61,768 nucleotides of DNA from Nocardiopsis halophila DSM 44494 (GTDB lineage: Bacteria; Actinomycetota; Actinomycetes; Streptosporangiales; Streptosporangiaceae): NCBI RefSeq assembly GCF_000341245.1, contig NZ_ANAD01000047.1, forward strand, positions 1 to 61,768. The letters are read 5' to 3'. The position numbers and the translations under genes are program-made. Positions 39,618 to 47,535 of the stretch are shown one piece after another. Numbering within the stretch: the stretch's first letter is position 1; every line of letters starts with the position of its first letter. The notes beneath the pieces were generated by a model. The model saw only the letters and a list, made by a program, of their open reading frames with translations. It ran no database searches and was not told the origin of the DNA.

Positions 39618-40559
39618 ATGACCCCCCAACGGCAGCACCGCACCGTCGAATCCGCCGACGGCACCCTCCTCAACGTGGAGACCACCGGCCCCGACGACGG
39701 CCCCGTCCTCGTCCTGGCCCACGGCTGGACCTGCACCACCGCCTTCTGGGCCCCCGTCGTCAACCGCCTCCCCCGCCACCTGCGCATCGTCATGTACGAC
39801 CAGCGCGGCCACGGCTCCAGCGCCCGCCCCGCCACCGCCGCCGGCTACTCCACCACCGCCCTGGCCGACGACCTGTGCGCCGTCCTGCAGGCCACCGTCC
39901 CCGCCGGCACCCCCGCCGTCCTGGCCGGCCACAGCATGGGCGGCATGACCCTCATGGCCGCCTCCCGCCGCCCCGCCCTGCGCGAGCGCGCCGCCGCCGT
40001 CGCCCTCATCAGCACCGGCAGCAGCCGCCTGCCCCACACCTCCACCGTCCTGCCCCTGGCCGCCTCCGGCAGCGCCGCCCGCGCCGCCCTCCACCGCGCC
40101 GCCCTGGGCGCCCCCCTGCCCCTGGGACCCAAGACCCCGCTCACCCGCGCCGCCGTCCGCTACATCACCACCGCCCCCGGCGCCGACCGCCGCATGACCG
40201 ACTTCACCGCCCGCCTCGTCCACGCCTGCCACCCCGCCGCCCGCGCCCGCTGGGGACACGTCCTGGGCACCCTCGACCTCGACGAGGCCCTGCGCGCCCT
40301 GGACATGCCCACCGCCGTCGTCCACGGCACCCGCGACCGCCTCATCCCCCTCCCCCACGCCCACCGCACCCGGCGCATGCTGGCCGACTGCCGCACCTTC
40401 ACCGAGATCCCCCGAACCGCCCACATGACCCCCCTGGAGGCCCCCGACCGCATCGCCGCCCTCCTCACCGACATGGCAGCGGCCCACCTGCCCGCCCCCG
40501 CCGCCAACGGCGCGGCCAAGCCCAAGGCCAAGAAGAAGACCCAGGAGGCCGGAGCATGA
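39618..40559 (+). CDS. alpha/beta-fold hydrolase
   Basis: 313 residues. Oxyanion HGW near 35-37, nucleophile S106 in AGHSMGG, acid in HGTRDRLIPL and base His in RTAHMTPLEAP make a complete triad, so it should be an active esterase, lipase or related hydrolase. The C-terminus is a lysine/alanine-rich tail (AAKPKAKKKTQEAGA). GAGGAG lies 6 bases before ATG 39618. Its stop overlaps the start of the SDR gene (ATGA), so the pair is translationally coupled and likely acts on one lipid-like substrate, as in the Rv3085-type mycobacterial gene pairs. Confidence 0.87.
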   Translation: MTPQRQHRTVESADGTLLNVETTGPDDGPVLVLAHGWTCTTAFWAPVVNRLPRHLRIVMYDQRGHGSSARPATAAGYSTTALADDLCAVLQATVPAGTPAVLAGHSMGGMTLMAASRRPALRERAAAVALISTGSSRLPHTSTVLPLAASGSAARAALHRAALGAPLPLGPKTPLTRAAVRYITTAPGADRRMTDFTARLVHACHPAARARWGHVLGTLDLDEALRALDMPTAVVHGTRDRLIPLPHAHRTRRMLADCRTFTEIPRTAHMTPLEAPDRIAALLTDMAAAHLPAPAANGAAKPKAKKKTQEAGA

Positions 40560-41455
40560 CCCGCACCCACCCCGGCCTGGCCGGCCGCACCGCCGTGATC
40601 ACCGGCGCCGCACGCGGCCTCGGCGCCCTCCTCGCCCGCAAGCTGGCCGACCAGGGCGTCCGCGTGGCCCTGGTCGGCCTCGAACCCGACGAGCTCAAGG
40701 CCGTCGCCGCCGAATGCGGCCCCGACGCCGCCCACTGGGAGGCCGACGTCACCGACCGCGCGGCCCTCGCCGAGACCGCCCGCGCCATCGAGGACCACTA
40801 CGGCCGCATCGACATCGCCGTGGCCAACGCCGGCATCGCCACCGGCGGCCCCTTCGGCGACACCGACCCCGACGCCTTCGACCGGGTCGTCGAGGTCAAC
40901 CTGATGGGCAGCATCGCCACCGCGCGCGCCTTCCTGCCCGCGCTGCGCCGCTCCCGGGGGCACCTGCTGCAGGTCGCCTCCCTGGCCTCCCTGACCCCGG
41001 CCCCGCTCATGGCCGCCTACTGCACCGGCAAGGCCGGCGTCGAGGCCTTCATGCACTGCCTGCGCCCCGAGGAGTCGCTGCACGGCGTCACCACCGGCAT
41101 CGCCTACCTGTCCTGGACCGACACCGACATGGTCCGCGGCGCCGACGACGACCCCGCGCTGCGCGAGCTCCGCTCCCGCCTGCCCTGGCCGCTCAACCTC
41201 ACCCACCCGCTCCCCCCGGCCGCCGACCGCATCGTCGCCGGGATCGCCCGCCGCTCCCCGCACGTCTACGGCCAGCCCTGGCTGCGCGCCCTGCAGGGCG
41301 CACGCGGGGCCCTGCCCTCGGTGGTCGCCGCCTTCGGGCCCCGCGAACTGCGCCGCCTCCAGGACCGCCTTGCGGCCGGGGCGGCCACCCGGGCCCACGC
41401 CGTGGGTGCGGGCGGCCAGGCCGACCTCGCCGCACGGCGGCACCGCGCGGACTGA
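40556..41455 (+). CDS. short-chain dehydrogenase/reductase
   Basis: 299 residues. TGAARGLG (16-23), NAG (91-93), S142, Y155 and K159 (YCTGK) are all present. The C-terminal extension with GIARRSPHVYGQPWL and basic tail is typical of the longer actinobacterial SDRs linked to lipid metabolism, which may associate with the membrane. It is coupled to the preceding hydrolase through an ATGA overlap and presumably shares the operator at 39541-39560. Confidence 0.9.
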   Translation: MTRTHPGLAGRTAVITGAARGLGALLARKLADQGVRVALVGLEPDELKAVAAECGPDAAHWEADVTDRAALAETARAIEDHYGRIDIAVANAGIATGGPFGDTDPDAFDRVVEVNLMGSIATARAFLPALRRSRGHLLQVASLASLTPAPLMAAYCTGKAGVEAFMHCLRPEESLHGVTTGIAYLSWTDTDMVRGADDDPALRELRSRLPWPLNLTHPLPPAADRIVAGIARRSPHVYGQPWLRALQGARGALPSVVAAFGPRELRRLQDRLAAGAATRAHAVGAGGQADLAARRHRAD

Positions 41456-41832
41456 ACGCGCCCCTCGACCGCGGGGTCCGGCCGCCCGCCCGCAGCGCCC
41501 CGGACCCCGCGCCCGCTCCACGGGCGGCCCCTGACCGCTTCCGCCGCCCCCTCCGGAGCGTCTGGCAGGGACGGGCCAGCAGGGCCGAGAGCTTCAGCAC
41601 CTAGCGCCGACCACGCGCTCCTCGAGAACGCCGGCGGGCGACGGCGGCCCCGGCGGACACGGCGAGGCCCGAGTCCGCCGGCCACGCGCTCGGGCACTCG
41701 CGCGCCGGGCCGTCCATCAAGCTCCAGCCGCCGGTGGTGCCAGGCGCCGGACAGCGCGGTGACAGTCTGCAGTTCGCGCGGCCAGTGTGCGGTGTCCGCA
41801 TCGGTCGGCTCGGACCAGGGGTCGGCCGATGA
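41456..41832. other. intergenic, no gene supported
   Basis: About 380 bp after the SDR gene. A minus frame around 41740-41830 contains PRELQTVTALSGAWHHRRLE, which looks protein-like but is too short and isolated to call; it may be another relic. Confidence 0.35.
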
Positions 41833-42332
41833 GGCCTGCGCGACCACTCCCCCGAGTACGTCCAAGCGGTCACCGAATGGGGGCACGGCCTGCCCGACGC
41901 CCCCGCCGCGGAAAGGGCGGACCCGGCTCCGGAACAGGACGAAGAGAGCGAACCGCTCGCGCCACTGGCCGCGCACGAGTCACCCGGCGTCCAGCTCACC
42001 GCCTTCGCCGTACTCGTGATCGCGTTCGGGAGCTCCCTCGCCACCGGCGCCTACTCCCGCCTGCGCGGCCGGCCCCGGCTGCACCCCGGTCGCCGAACCG
42101 CCAGGGCGCCGGGACGGCACCCGGCCCGGTCCTCGCCGGGCACCCGCTGCCGTGGCTGGCACTGCAGCTGGCGACCCTGGGCGCCGCCGCGGCGGCGCTC
42201 ACCCTGGGCATCCGCGGCTACCGTGCACGCGCCTCCCTCGATACCCCCGCGAAGATCCGCCTGGGCTCGCTGCTCGCCGGCACCGCCGTCCTGCTGCCCT
42301 GGGCCGCGTACTGGGGCCTGTTCACCGTCTGA
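41833..42332 (+). pseudogene. C-terminal remnant of a membrane-anchored serine hydrolase
   Basis: The frame from 41833 reads GLRDHSPEYVQAVTEWGHGL, then a linker and a membrane helix LTAFAVLVIAFGSSLATGAY. A second frame, entered near 42095, continues GPVLAGHPLPWLALQLATLG and ends LLAGTAVLLPWAAYWGLFTV at 42332. This is the linker and multi-helix tail found after beta-lactamase/CubicO-type domains in actinomycetes. The catalytic domain is missing and the tail is frameshifted, so it is a relic. Confidence 0.55.
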
Positions 42333-42444
42333 CCGCCGGTGCGCGGAAACCGGCCGGACCGGGCGGCGGGGTCGAGGAGGCCACGACCGCAGCCATCAGA
42401 ATGCGCCCCGGCCCCCGTGCCCGAACACGGGCCGGGACCGGGCG

Positions 42445-42903
42445 TCAGACCCCCGCGGCCTCGTCCCTGCCCTGGCAGGCCAGTGCGTCGGCCCGCTCGT
42501 TGCCCTCGTCGCCCGCATGGCCCTTGACCCAGCGCCACTCCACCTCCAGGCGGCCGGCCGCCTCGTCCAGCCTCCGCCACAGGTCGGCGTTCTTCACCGG
42601 CTCCTTGGCCGAGGTGCGCCACCCGTTGCGCTTCCATCCGTGCACCCACCGCGTGATGCCGTTGCGCACGTAGGTGCTGTCGGTGTGCAGGACCACCGGC
42701 ACCGGCCGCGTCAGGCTCTCCAGCGCCATGATCGCCGCCATCAGCTCCATGCGGTTGTTGGTGGTCTCCCCCTCGGCGCCGTACAGCTCCTTGACGTGGG
42801 GGCCGAACCTCAGCACCACGCCCCACCCGCCCGGCCCCGGATTCCCCTTGCACGCCCCGTCGGTATAGGCCACGACGGACCCCGGGATCTCGTTGATCGG
42901 CAT
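42445..42903 (-). CDS. rnhA: ribonuclease HI
   Basis: 152 residues, the normal length. The four acidic catalytic residues are visible: D15 in [18 protein letters not shown] in [10 protein letters not shown] in LHTDSTYV and D in GDEGNERAD; the basic [20 protein letters not shown] protrusion is present. It cleaves RNA in RNA-DNA hybrids in the cytoplasm. ATG 42903 is used with GGAGGTAG about 11 bases upstream; the open frame continues further but is proline/arginine-rich filler. Confidence 0.95.
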   Translation of the reverse strand: MPINEIPGSVVAYTDGACKGNPGPGGWGVVLRFGPHVKELYGAEGETTNNRMELMAAIMALESLTRPVPVVLHTDSTYVRNGITRWVHGWKRNGWRTSAKEPVKNADLWRRLDEAAGRLEVEWRWVKGHAGDEGNERADALACQGRDEAAGV

Positions 42904-43420
42904 GCCGGGAAATCTACCTCCGCCTCCGCCTGGGCCCGGACCGTGTTCCGCCGCCCGGCGCGTCCCCCGAAGTTCCACACTTCTTCGCACAGACCAGCGC
43001 TTAGGCAATCGAACCTTTGGCCCTGTATGTCGCACCTTCCCCTCGTGCCCCCAGGGAAGTGAGTGCGGCGTAGCCGCTCCTCTATTGAAGGGAGGCCGAG
43101 GCCACTCAGAACCACTGACTTTACGACGTAGATTCTTGAAGTGCTCAGAGCGCATCGCTCTCCGTCCCCCAGCGCTCTGGGACACGCGACCGATACTGCG
43201 CCCACTCCCCTCCCCGGTGGACGACCGAGCGCGCGCTGCGCCACCGGCGCTGTCCAGGGCCTAAGCTCATGATCGACCATCACCGGGACCATCCCCGCAC
43301 CCCACACGGTGAGCACATGCGAGCACTGCCCTGTGCCGCCGGCGCGCCCCTCCGGGCAGCGCGTCCTTCTCCCCTGCTCTAGAAAGCCCTGACCGTGCCG
43401 CCCTGCGCTCCGAACCGACC
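42904..43420. other. intergenic carrying copy B of the repeated element
   Basis: About 520 bp with no gene. It contains AT-rich patches and the repeated element at 42996-43150, followed by a small AGAGCG-CAT-CGCTCT hairpin near 43147-43161. Confidence 0.5.
42996..43150 (+). repeat. intergenic element, copy B
   Basis: GAGTGCGGCGTAGCCGC at 43061-43077 is identical to copy A; CTTTACGACGTAGATTC at 43119-43135 differs at two positions. A weaker upstream match (GCGCT...CGAA...CT) suggests the element begins near 42996. The sequence between the conserved blocks differs from copy A. Confidence 0.65.
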
Positions 43421-43890
43421 ATGCGCCGCCTGCGCACCCTCGCCGTCCTCGAGTGGGTGAACGCCCTGCTCATCTTTCCCGCCGTGGCCTGGCTCTGGGA
43501 GATGCCCCTCTCACCGGCCTCGGCCTCGTCCTGCTCGTCCTGCTCGAGGGCGGCGCCTACTGGTGGCTCAAGTACCGCGGCCTCCTCGCCGGCCGCCCCC
43601 GCACCGCCGGACTGCCCTTCTTCCGCGTGCTCCGCGCCGCCAACCCCGTCCTGCTGGCCGCCGGCGCCGTCGTGGTCGGCCTGGGCCTGGGCTCCGGCGC
43701 TCCGTGGACGCACGCGTGGCCGGGCGCGGCGCTGTGGCTGTTCGCGATCCTCAAGCAGGTGAACTACTTCCACCTGCAGCTCTCCCACGACACACGGGCG
43801 GACCTGGCCCGCCTGCGGCGCTCGCGGCGGCTGCGCCCCTCCCACCTCGCCCGCGACCTGGCCCGGGAGCGCACCCGCACCGCCCCGTGA
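43421..43890 (+). pseudogene. small membrane protein gene with a two-base frameshift
   Basis: It starts at ATG 43421 with MRRLRTLAVLEWVNALLIFP, then AVAWLWEMPL, and changes frame at a CTCTC repeat near 43507. The other frame continues TGLGLVLLVLLEGGAYWWLK and RGLLAGRPRTAGLPFFRVLR to 43890. Removing TC restores one 155-residue protein with about four helices and a basic tail. I do not recognise the family. A dinucleotide duplication is a plausible true mutation, but an assembly error is not excluded. Confidence 0.55.
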
Positions 43891-43914
43891 GGACGGCGGA
43901 CCGCTGGGAGCGCA

Positions 43915-44889
43915 TCAGGGGAGCAGCAGCACCTTGCCCCTTCCTCCGCGCTCCTGGGCGGCCACGACCGCCTCGCGCACCCGGTCCAAGGGGTAGGCGG
44001 CCTGCACCTTGGAGGCGGCCGTGCCGTCCAGGACCAGCCGCCCGGCCTCGTACAGCGCCTCCTGCACCTGCGCGCGCGGGGCGGCGTGCACCCAGTCGCG
44101 CAGCCGGAAGAGCACGATGCGCACATCGGGCCTGCTGCGGGCCAGGTCCCCCGGCAGCGGCAGCCCCGACAGCAGCCCGTAGTGCACCAGCCGCCCGCCC
44201 GGGAGCAGCGTCCGGGCCAGGCGGGCCCCCTCGTCGCCCCCGACGGCGTCGTAGGCCACGTCGGGCCCGCCCCCGGTCAGCCGCTCCAGGTCCCGCTCCC
44301 AGCCGGGCCGGTCCGTGCTCACCGCCCCGGCCCACTCCGGCCCCGACACCGCGGGCCGGGCGGCGTCCCCCCGCACCAGCGCCACCGGCCGGACGCCGCG
44401 CCCGTGCAGCAGGCGCCCCAGCATCCCCCCGATCGCCGATGCGGCCGCGTTCACCGCGGCCGCGGGCCGGGGGGAGCCCTGGGCGTAGGCCTGCACCATG
44501 CGCACCGCGGTCAGCGGGTTGATGTAGGCCAGGGCCGCCTGCTCGTCGGTCAGCTCGGGCAGGGTGCGAAAGCACCACCGGGCCTCGGCGGTCTTGACCT
44601 GCTGCCAGGCGCCGGGGCCGCCGATGGGCAGCACCCGCTCCCCCTCCCGCAGGCCCTGCACCCCTGGTCCCACGGCGCACACGCGCCCCACCCCCTCGAA
44701 ACCGGGGATGTGCGGCAGGGGCGTGCGCGAGGGGTAGGCGCCGGCGATGGTGACCAGGTCCGAGGGGTTGACCGCGGCCGCCGCCATGCGCACCTGCACC
44801 TCCCCCTCCCCCGGCGGGCGGGGGGTGTAGTCCTCCACCCCGACCGCCTCGTCGGCCGGGCCGAAGCGGGTGACGACGGCTCTGCGCAC
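43915..44889 (-). CDS. MDR-family (quinone-oxidoreductase-like) dehydrogenase
   Basis: 324 residues from GTG 44889 (GGGGAGAGG upstream). It has the GroES-like N-domain (AAAVNPSDLVTIAGAYPSRT, then PHIPGFEGVGRVCAVG) and a Rossmann domain with AASAIGGMLGRLLHGRGVRP. Catalytic zinc ligands are missing, so it belongs with zinc-free quinone oxidoreductases or trans-2-enoyl-CoA reductases (ETR1-like) that use NADPH. It is divergent from the thioesterase-biotin-transporter run, which suggests, but does not prove, a link to acyl-CoA metabolism. Confidence 0.87.
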   Translation of the reverse strand: MRRAVVTRFGPADEAVGVEDYTPRPPGEGEVQVRMAAAAVNPSDLVTIAGAYPSRTPLPHIPGFEGVGRVCAVGPGVQGLREGERVLPIGGPGAWQQVKTAEARWCFRTLPELTDEQAALAYINPLTAVRMVQAYAQGSPRPAAAVNAAASAIGGMLGRLLHGRGVRPVALVRGDAARPAVSGPEWAGAVSTDRPGWERDLERLTGGGPDVAYDAVGGDEGARLARTLLPGGRLVHYGLLSGLPLPGDLARSRPDVRIVLFRLRDWVHAAPRAQVQEALYEAGRLVLDGTAASKVQAAYPLDRVREAVVAAQERGGRGKVLLLP

Positions 44890-45043
44890 GTGATCCTCTC
44901 CCCTCGCCGTTGTTGTCGGGACCCAACGTAACGACGCCGAAGGCCGATCGGGTACACAAGAGGTGGCCCCGCCTCTGCACACGGCGGGGCGAGGACCACG
45001 ACGACGGCGCCCCGCGCGGGCGCCCGCCCCGAGGAAGCAGCCC

Positions 45044-45508
45044 ATGCGCCTACGCGTCCCCTTCTCCGACGTCGACATGCACGGCAACATGCACAATGGC
45101 CGGTACGTCGCCTACGCCGAGGACGCGGTCAACGAGTTCCTGCGCGAGGCCGGCCTGAGCGGGCTGTTCGACCCCGCCTCTTCGGCGGCGGCCTACCACG
45201 TCAAGAAGGTCGAGGTGGTCTACGAGCGGCCGCTGCGCTTCGGCGAGCCCGCCGAGATCGCGGCCCGGGTGGAGCGCATCGGGCGCACCAGCCTGACCTT
45301 CGCGGTGGTCGCCCGTAACGAGGGCGCCCCTGAGGGCGCGGCCGCCGCCCGCGCCCAGGTGGTGTGGGTGTGCGTCGACCCGGCCACGGGCCGCCCGGTC
45401 CCGGTGCCGGAGCCGACCGCCGCCGCCCTGCGCGAGGCCGCGGGGCCCGAGGCCTCCGGCGGGTCCGATGGGTCCCCCGGGTCCGACGATGCGGAGGGGC
45501 GGGCATGA
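45044..45508 (+). CDS. 4HBT-type acyl-CoA thioesterase
   Basis: 154 residues. The hotdog-fold signature SDVDMHGNMHNGRYVAYAED (8-27) includes the catalytic-type Asp and Asn-Gly-Arg-Tyr; EVVYERPLRFGEPAEI follows. It likely hydrolyses acyl-CoA or acyl-ACP thioesters. ATG 45044 has GAGGAAG 7 bases upstream. Its stop overlaps the start of the ECF ATPase gene (ATGA at 45505), so it is the first gene of a tightly coupled run with the biotin transporter. The tail of about 25 residues is acidic and disordered. Confidence 0.87.
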   Translation: MRLRVPFSDVDMHGNMHNGRYVAYAEDAVNEFLREAGLSGLFDPASSAAAYHVKKVEVVYERPLRFGEPAEIAARVERIGRTSLTFAVVARNEGAPEGAAAARAQVVWVCVDPATGRPVPVPEPTAAALREAAGPEASGGSDGSPGSDDAEGRA

Positions 45509-46254
45509 CCTCGGCCACCGGCCCCGCCCCCGGCCCGGCGCCCTCGGCCGGGCAGACCGGCGTGCGGCCCGAAGCACCGGTGATCGAATTGCGCGGGGTC
45601 GGCGCGGGCTACGACGGGCGCCCGGTGCTCGGCGGGCTCGACCTGCGCCTGACCGAGCGGCGCATCGGCGTCATCGGGCAGAACGGCTCGGGCAAGAGCA
45701 CCCTGGCGCGGCTGCTCAACGGGCTGGTGGTGCCCGACGAGGGGCAGGTCCTCGTTGACGGGCTCGACACCCGTACCGAAGGCCGCCGGGTGCGCTCGCG
45801 GGTCGGGTTCGTGTTCCAGAACCCCGACAACCAGATCGTCTTCCCCATCGTCTCCGAGGACATGGCCTTCGGGCTGAAGAACTTGGGCCTGCCCAAGAAG
45901 GAGATCCCTGGGCGCATCGCCCGGGCCCTGGAGGAGTTCGGCATCTCCCACCTGGCCGAGCGGCAGAGCCACCTGCTCAGCGGCGGGGAGAAGCAGCTGG
46001 TGGCGCTGGCCTCGGTGATGGTGATGCGCCCGCGCACGGTGGTCTTCGACGAGCCCACCACGCTGCTGGACCTGAAGAACCGCAACCGGCTGCGCGACGC
46101 GGTGGCGGCCATGGAGCAGGCGGCCGTGGTGGTCACCCACGACCTGGAGCTGGTGGCCGGCTACGACCGGGTGCTGGTGGTGCACGAGGGCGGGATCGCC
46201 TTCGACGGCGGGCCCGCCGAGGCGGTGGCCTGGTACCGGGAGCACTGCTCGTGA
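45505..46254 (+). CDS. bioM: ECF transporter ATPase (biotin uptake, BioM/EcfA type)
   Basis: 249 residues. Walker A GQNGSGKST (58-66), Q-loop FQNPDNQ (105-111), signature LSGGEKQ (159-165), Walker B VVFDEP (180-185) and an H-loop in VVTHDLE make a complete ABC ATPase. It powers vitamin uptake with the T protein and the BioY S component encoded next. The start overlaps the thioesterase stop and its own stop overlaps the GTG of the T gene. Naming it BioM rests on the neighbouring BioY. Confidence 0.93.
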   Translation: MTSATGPAPGPAPSAGQTGVRPEAPVIELRGVGAGYDGRPVLGGLDLRLTERRIGVIGQNGSGKSTLARLLNGLVVPDEGQVLVDGLDTRTEGRRVRSRVGFVFQNPDNQIVFPIVSEDMAFGLKNLGLPKKEIPGRIARALEEFGISHLAERQSHLLSGGEKQLVALASVMVMRPRTVVFDEPTTLLDLKNRNRLRDAVAAMEQAAVVVTHDLELVAGYDRVLVVHEGGIAFDGGPAEAVAWYREHCS

Positions 46255-46898
46255 ACACCACGCTGTACGTGCCGGGGGACACGCCGCTGCACCGGCTGCC
46301 GGCCGGGGTGAAGTTCGCGGTGCTCTTCGCCGCCGGAATCGGCCTGTTCCTGCTGTCGCACCCGGCGGTGCTGGGCGCGGCCGCGGCGGTGGCGGCGGGC
46401 CTGGTGCTGTCGGCGCGGGCGCCGCTGGCCGCGCTGCGGGCGCGGCTGCTGCCGGTGGGGGTGATGCTGGCGGTGCTCTTCGCCGCCACGTCGCTGTTCC
46501 AGGGGCCCCAGACCGCGGTGGCCATGCTGCTGCGGCTCGCGGCGCTGATCCTGCTGGCGCTGGCGGTGACCCTGACGACCCGCCCGGCCGACCTGCTGGA
46601 GTTCTTCGAGCGCCTGACCGCCCCCCTGGCCCGCATCGGGGTGGCGAACCCCGAGCGGATCAGCCTGGGCGTGTCGCTGGTGCTGCGGTTCGTCCCGGAG
46701 GTCTTCCGCCGCTTCCAGGAGATCCGCGAGGCCCAGGCCGCACGCGGCCTCAAGGCAAGCCCCGTCGCCCTGCTCGTCCCCCTGATCGTGCGCACGCTCA
46801 AGGCCGCCGACGACGTGGCCGACGCGATCGACGCACGCTGCTACCCGCCCCCGCGCCGCCCGGAGGGCGGCGCCCGCACCGAGGAGAACCCCACGTGA
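46251..46898 (+). CDS. bioN: ECF transporter T component (BioN/EcfT)
   Basis: 215 residues, GTG start overlapping the upstream stop. About four to five membrane helices and the cytoplasmic Ala-Arg-Gly coupling motif EAQAARGLKASPVAL (near 162-176), where EcfT helices dock onto the ATPases. Ends in a basic tail. GTGA overlap with the next gene continues the coupling. It links ATP hydrolysis to movement of the biotin-binding component. Confidence 0.92.
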   Translation: MNTTLYVPGDTPLHRLPAGVKFAVLFAAGIGLFLLSHPAVLGAAAAVAAGLVLSARAPLAALRARLLPVGVMLAVLFAATSLFQGPQTAVAMLLRLAALILLALAVTLTTRPADLLEFFERLTAPLARIGVANPERISLGVSLVLRFVPEVFRRFQEIREAQAARGLKASPVALLVPLIVRTLKAADDVADAIDARCYPPPRRPEGGARTEENPT

Positions 46899-47476
46899 AC
46901 CGCCCCCAGGACCGCGGGATCACCACCCGGGACGTCGTACTCGTCGCCCTGTTCGCCGCGATCATCGTCGCGCTGGGACTGGTCCCGCCGATCACCATCG
47001 GCATCGTGCCGGTGCCCATCACGCTGCAGACCCTGGGGGTGATGCTGGCGGGCGCGGTGCTCGGGCCGGTTCGGGGAGCGCTGGCCTGCGGCCTGGTGGT
47101 GCTGCTGACCGCGGTCGGCCTGCCGGTGCTGGCGGGGGGCCGGGGCGGCCTGGGCGTGTTCGCCGGGCCCACCGGCGGCTACCTGGTGGGGTGGATCCCC
47201 GGGGCGCTGGTGACCGGGCTGATGGTCAAGTACTGGGCCCGGCGCCTGACCCGCGGGTGGGCCAAGGCCGGTGCGGTGCTGGCCGCCTGCGTGGTCGGCG
47301 GGATCGCCGTGGTGTACGCGCTGGGGATCCCGTGGCTGTCGGTAAGCAGCGGCCTGGCACTGCGCGAGGCAGCGGCGGGCGGCATGGTGTTCGTCCCCGG
47401 GGACCTGATCAAGGCGGTGGCCGCGACCCTGGTGGCGCACGGTGTGGCCCGCTCCTACAGCATGGAGCTGAAGTGA
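46895..47476 (+). CDS. bioY: biotin-specific S component BioY
   Basis: 193 residues, GTG start. Six hydrophobic helices and the family signatures PVPITLQTLGVMLAGAVLGP (about 46-65), GGLGVFAGPTGGYLVGWIPG (about 83-102) and PGDLIKAVAA near the end identify BioY, the membrane protein that binds biotin. With the adjacent ATPase and T gene it completes an ECF biotin importer. No terminator is evident before the acyl-CoA ligase gene 59 bp further on, so the operon may continue. Confidence 0.95.
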   Translation: MNRPQDRGITTRDVVLVALFAAIIVALGLVPPITIGIVPVPITLQTLGVMLAGAVLGPVRGALACGLVVLLTAVGLPVLAGGRGGLGVFAGPTGGYLVGWIPGALVTGLMVKYWARRLTRGWAKAGAVLAACVVGGIAVVYALGIPWLSVSSGLALREAAAGGMVFVPGDLIKAVAATLVAHGVARSYSMELK

Positions 47477-47535
47477 GCCGGCCGGGCCGCCGAGCACCCG
47501 GGCCCGAGAGGCCGTGACGCCGTGGAGGAGGAACC

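Noticed and set aside
41601-41832. Possible minus-strand protein fragment (PRELQTVTALSGAWHHRRLE).
   Set aside because: Too short, no start or recognised family, and adjacent to a known relic; not strong enough to list as a gene.
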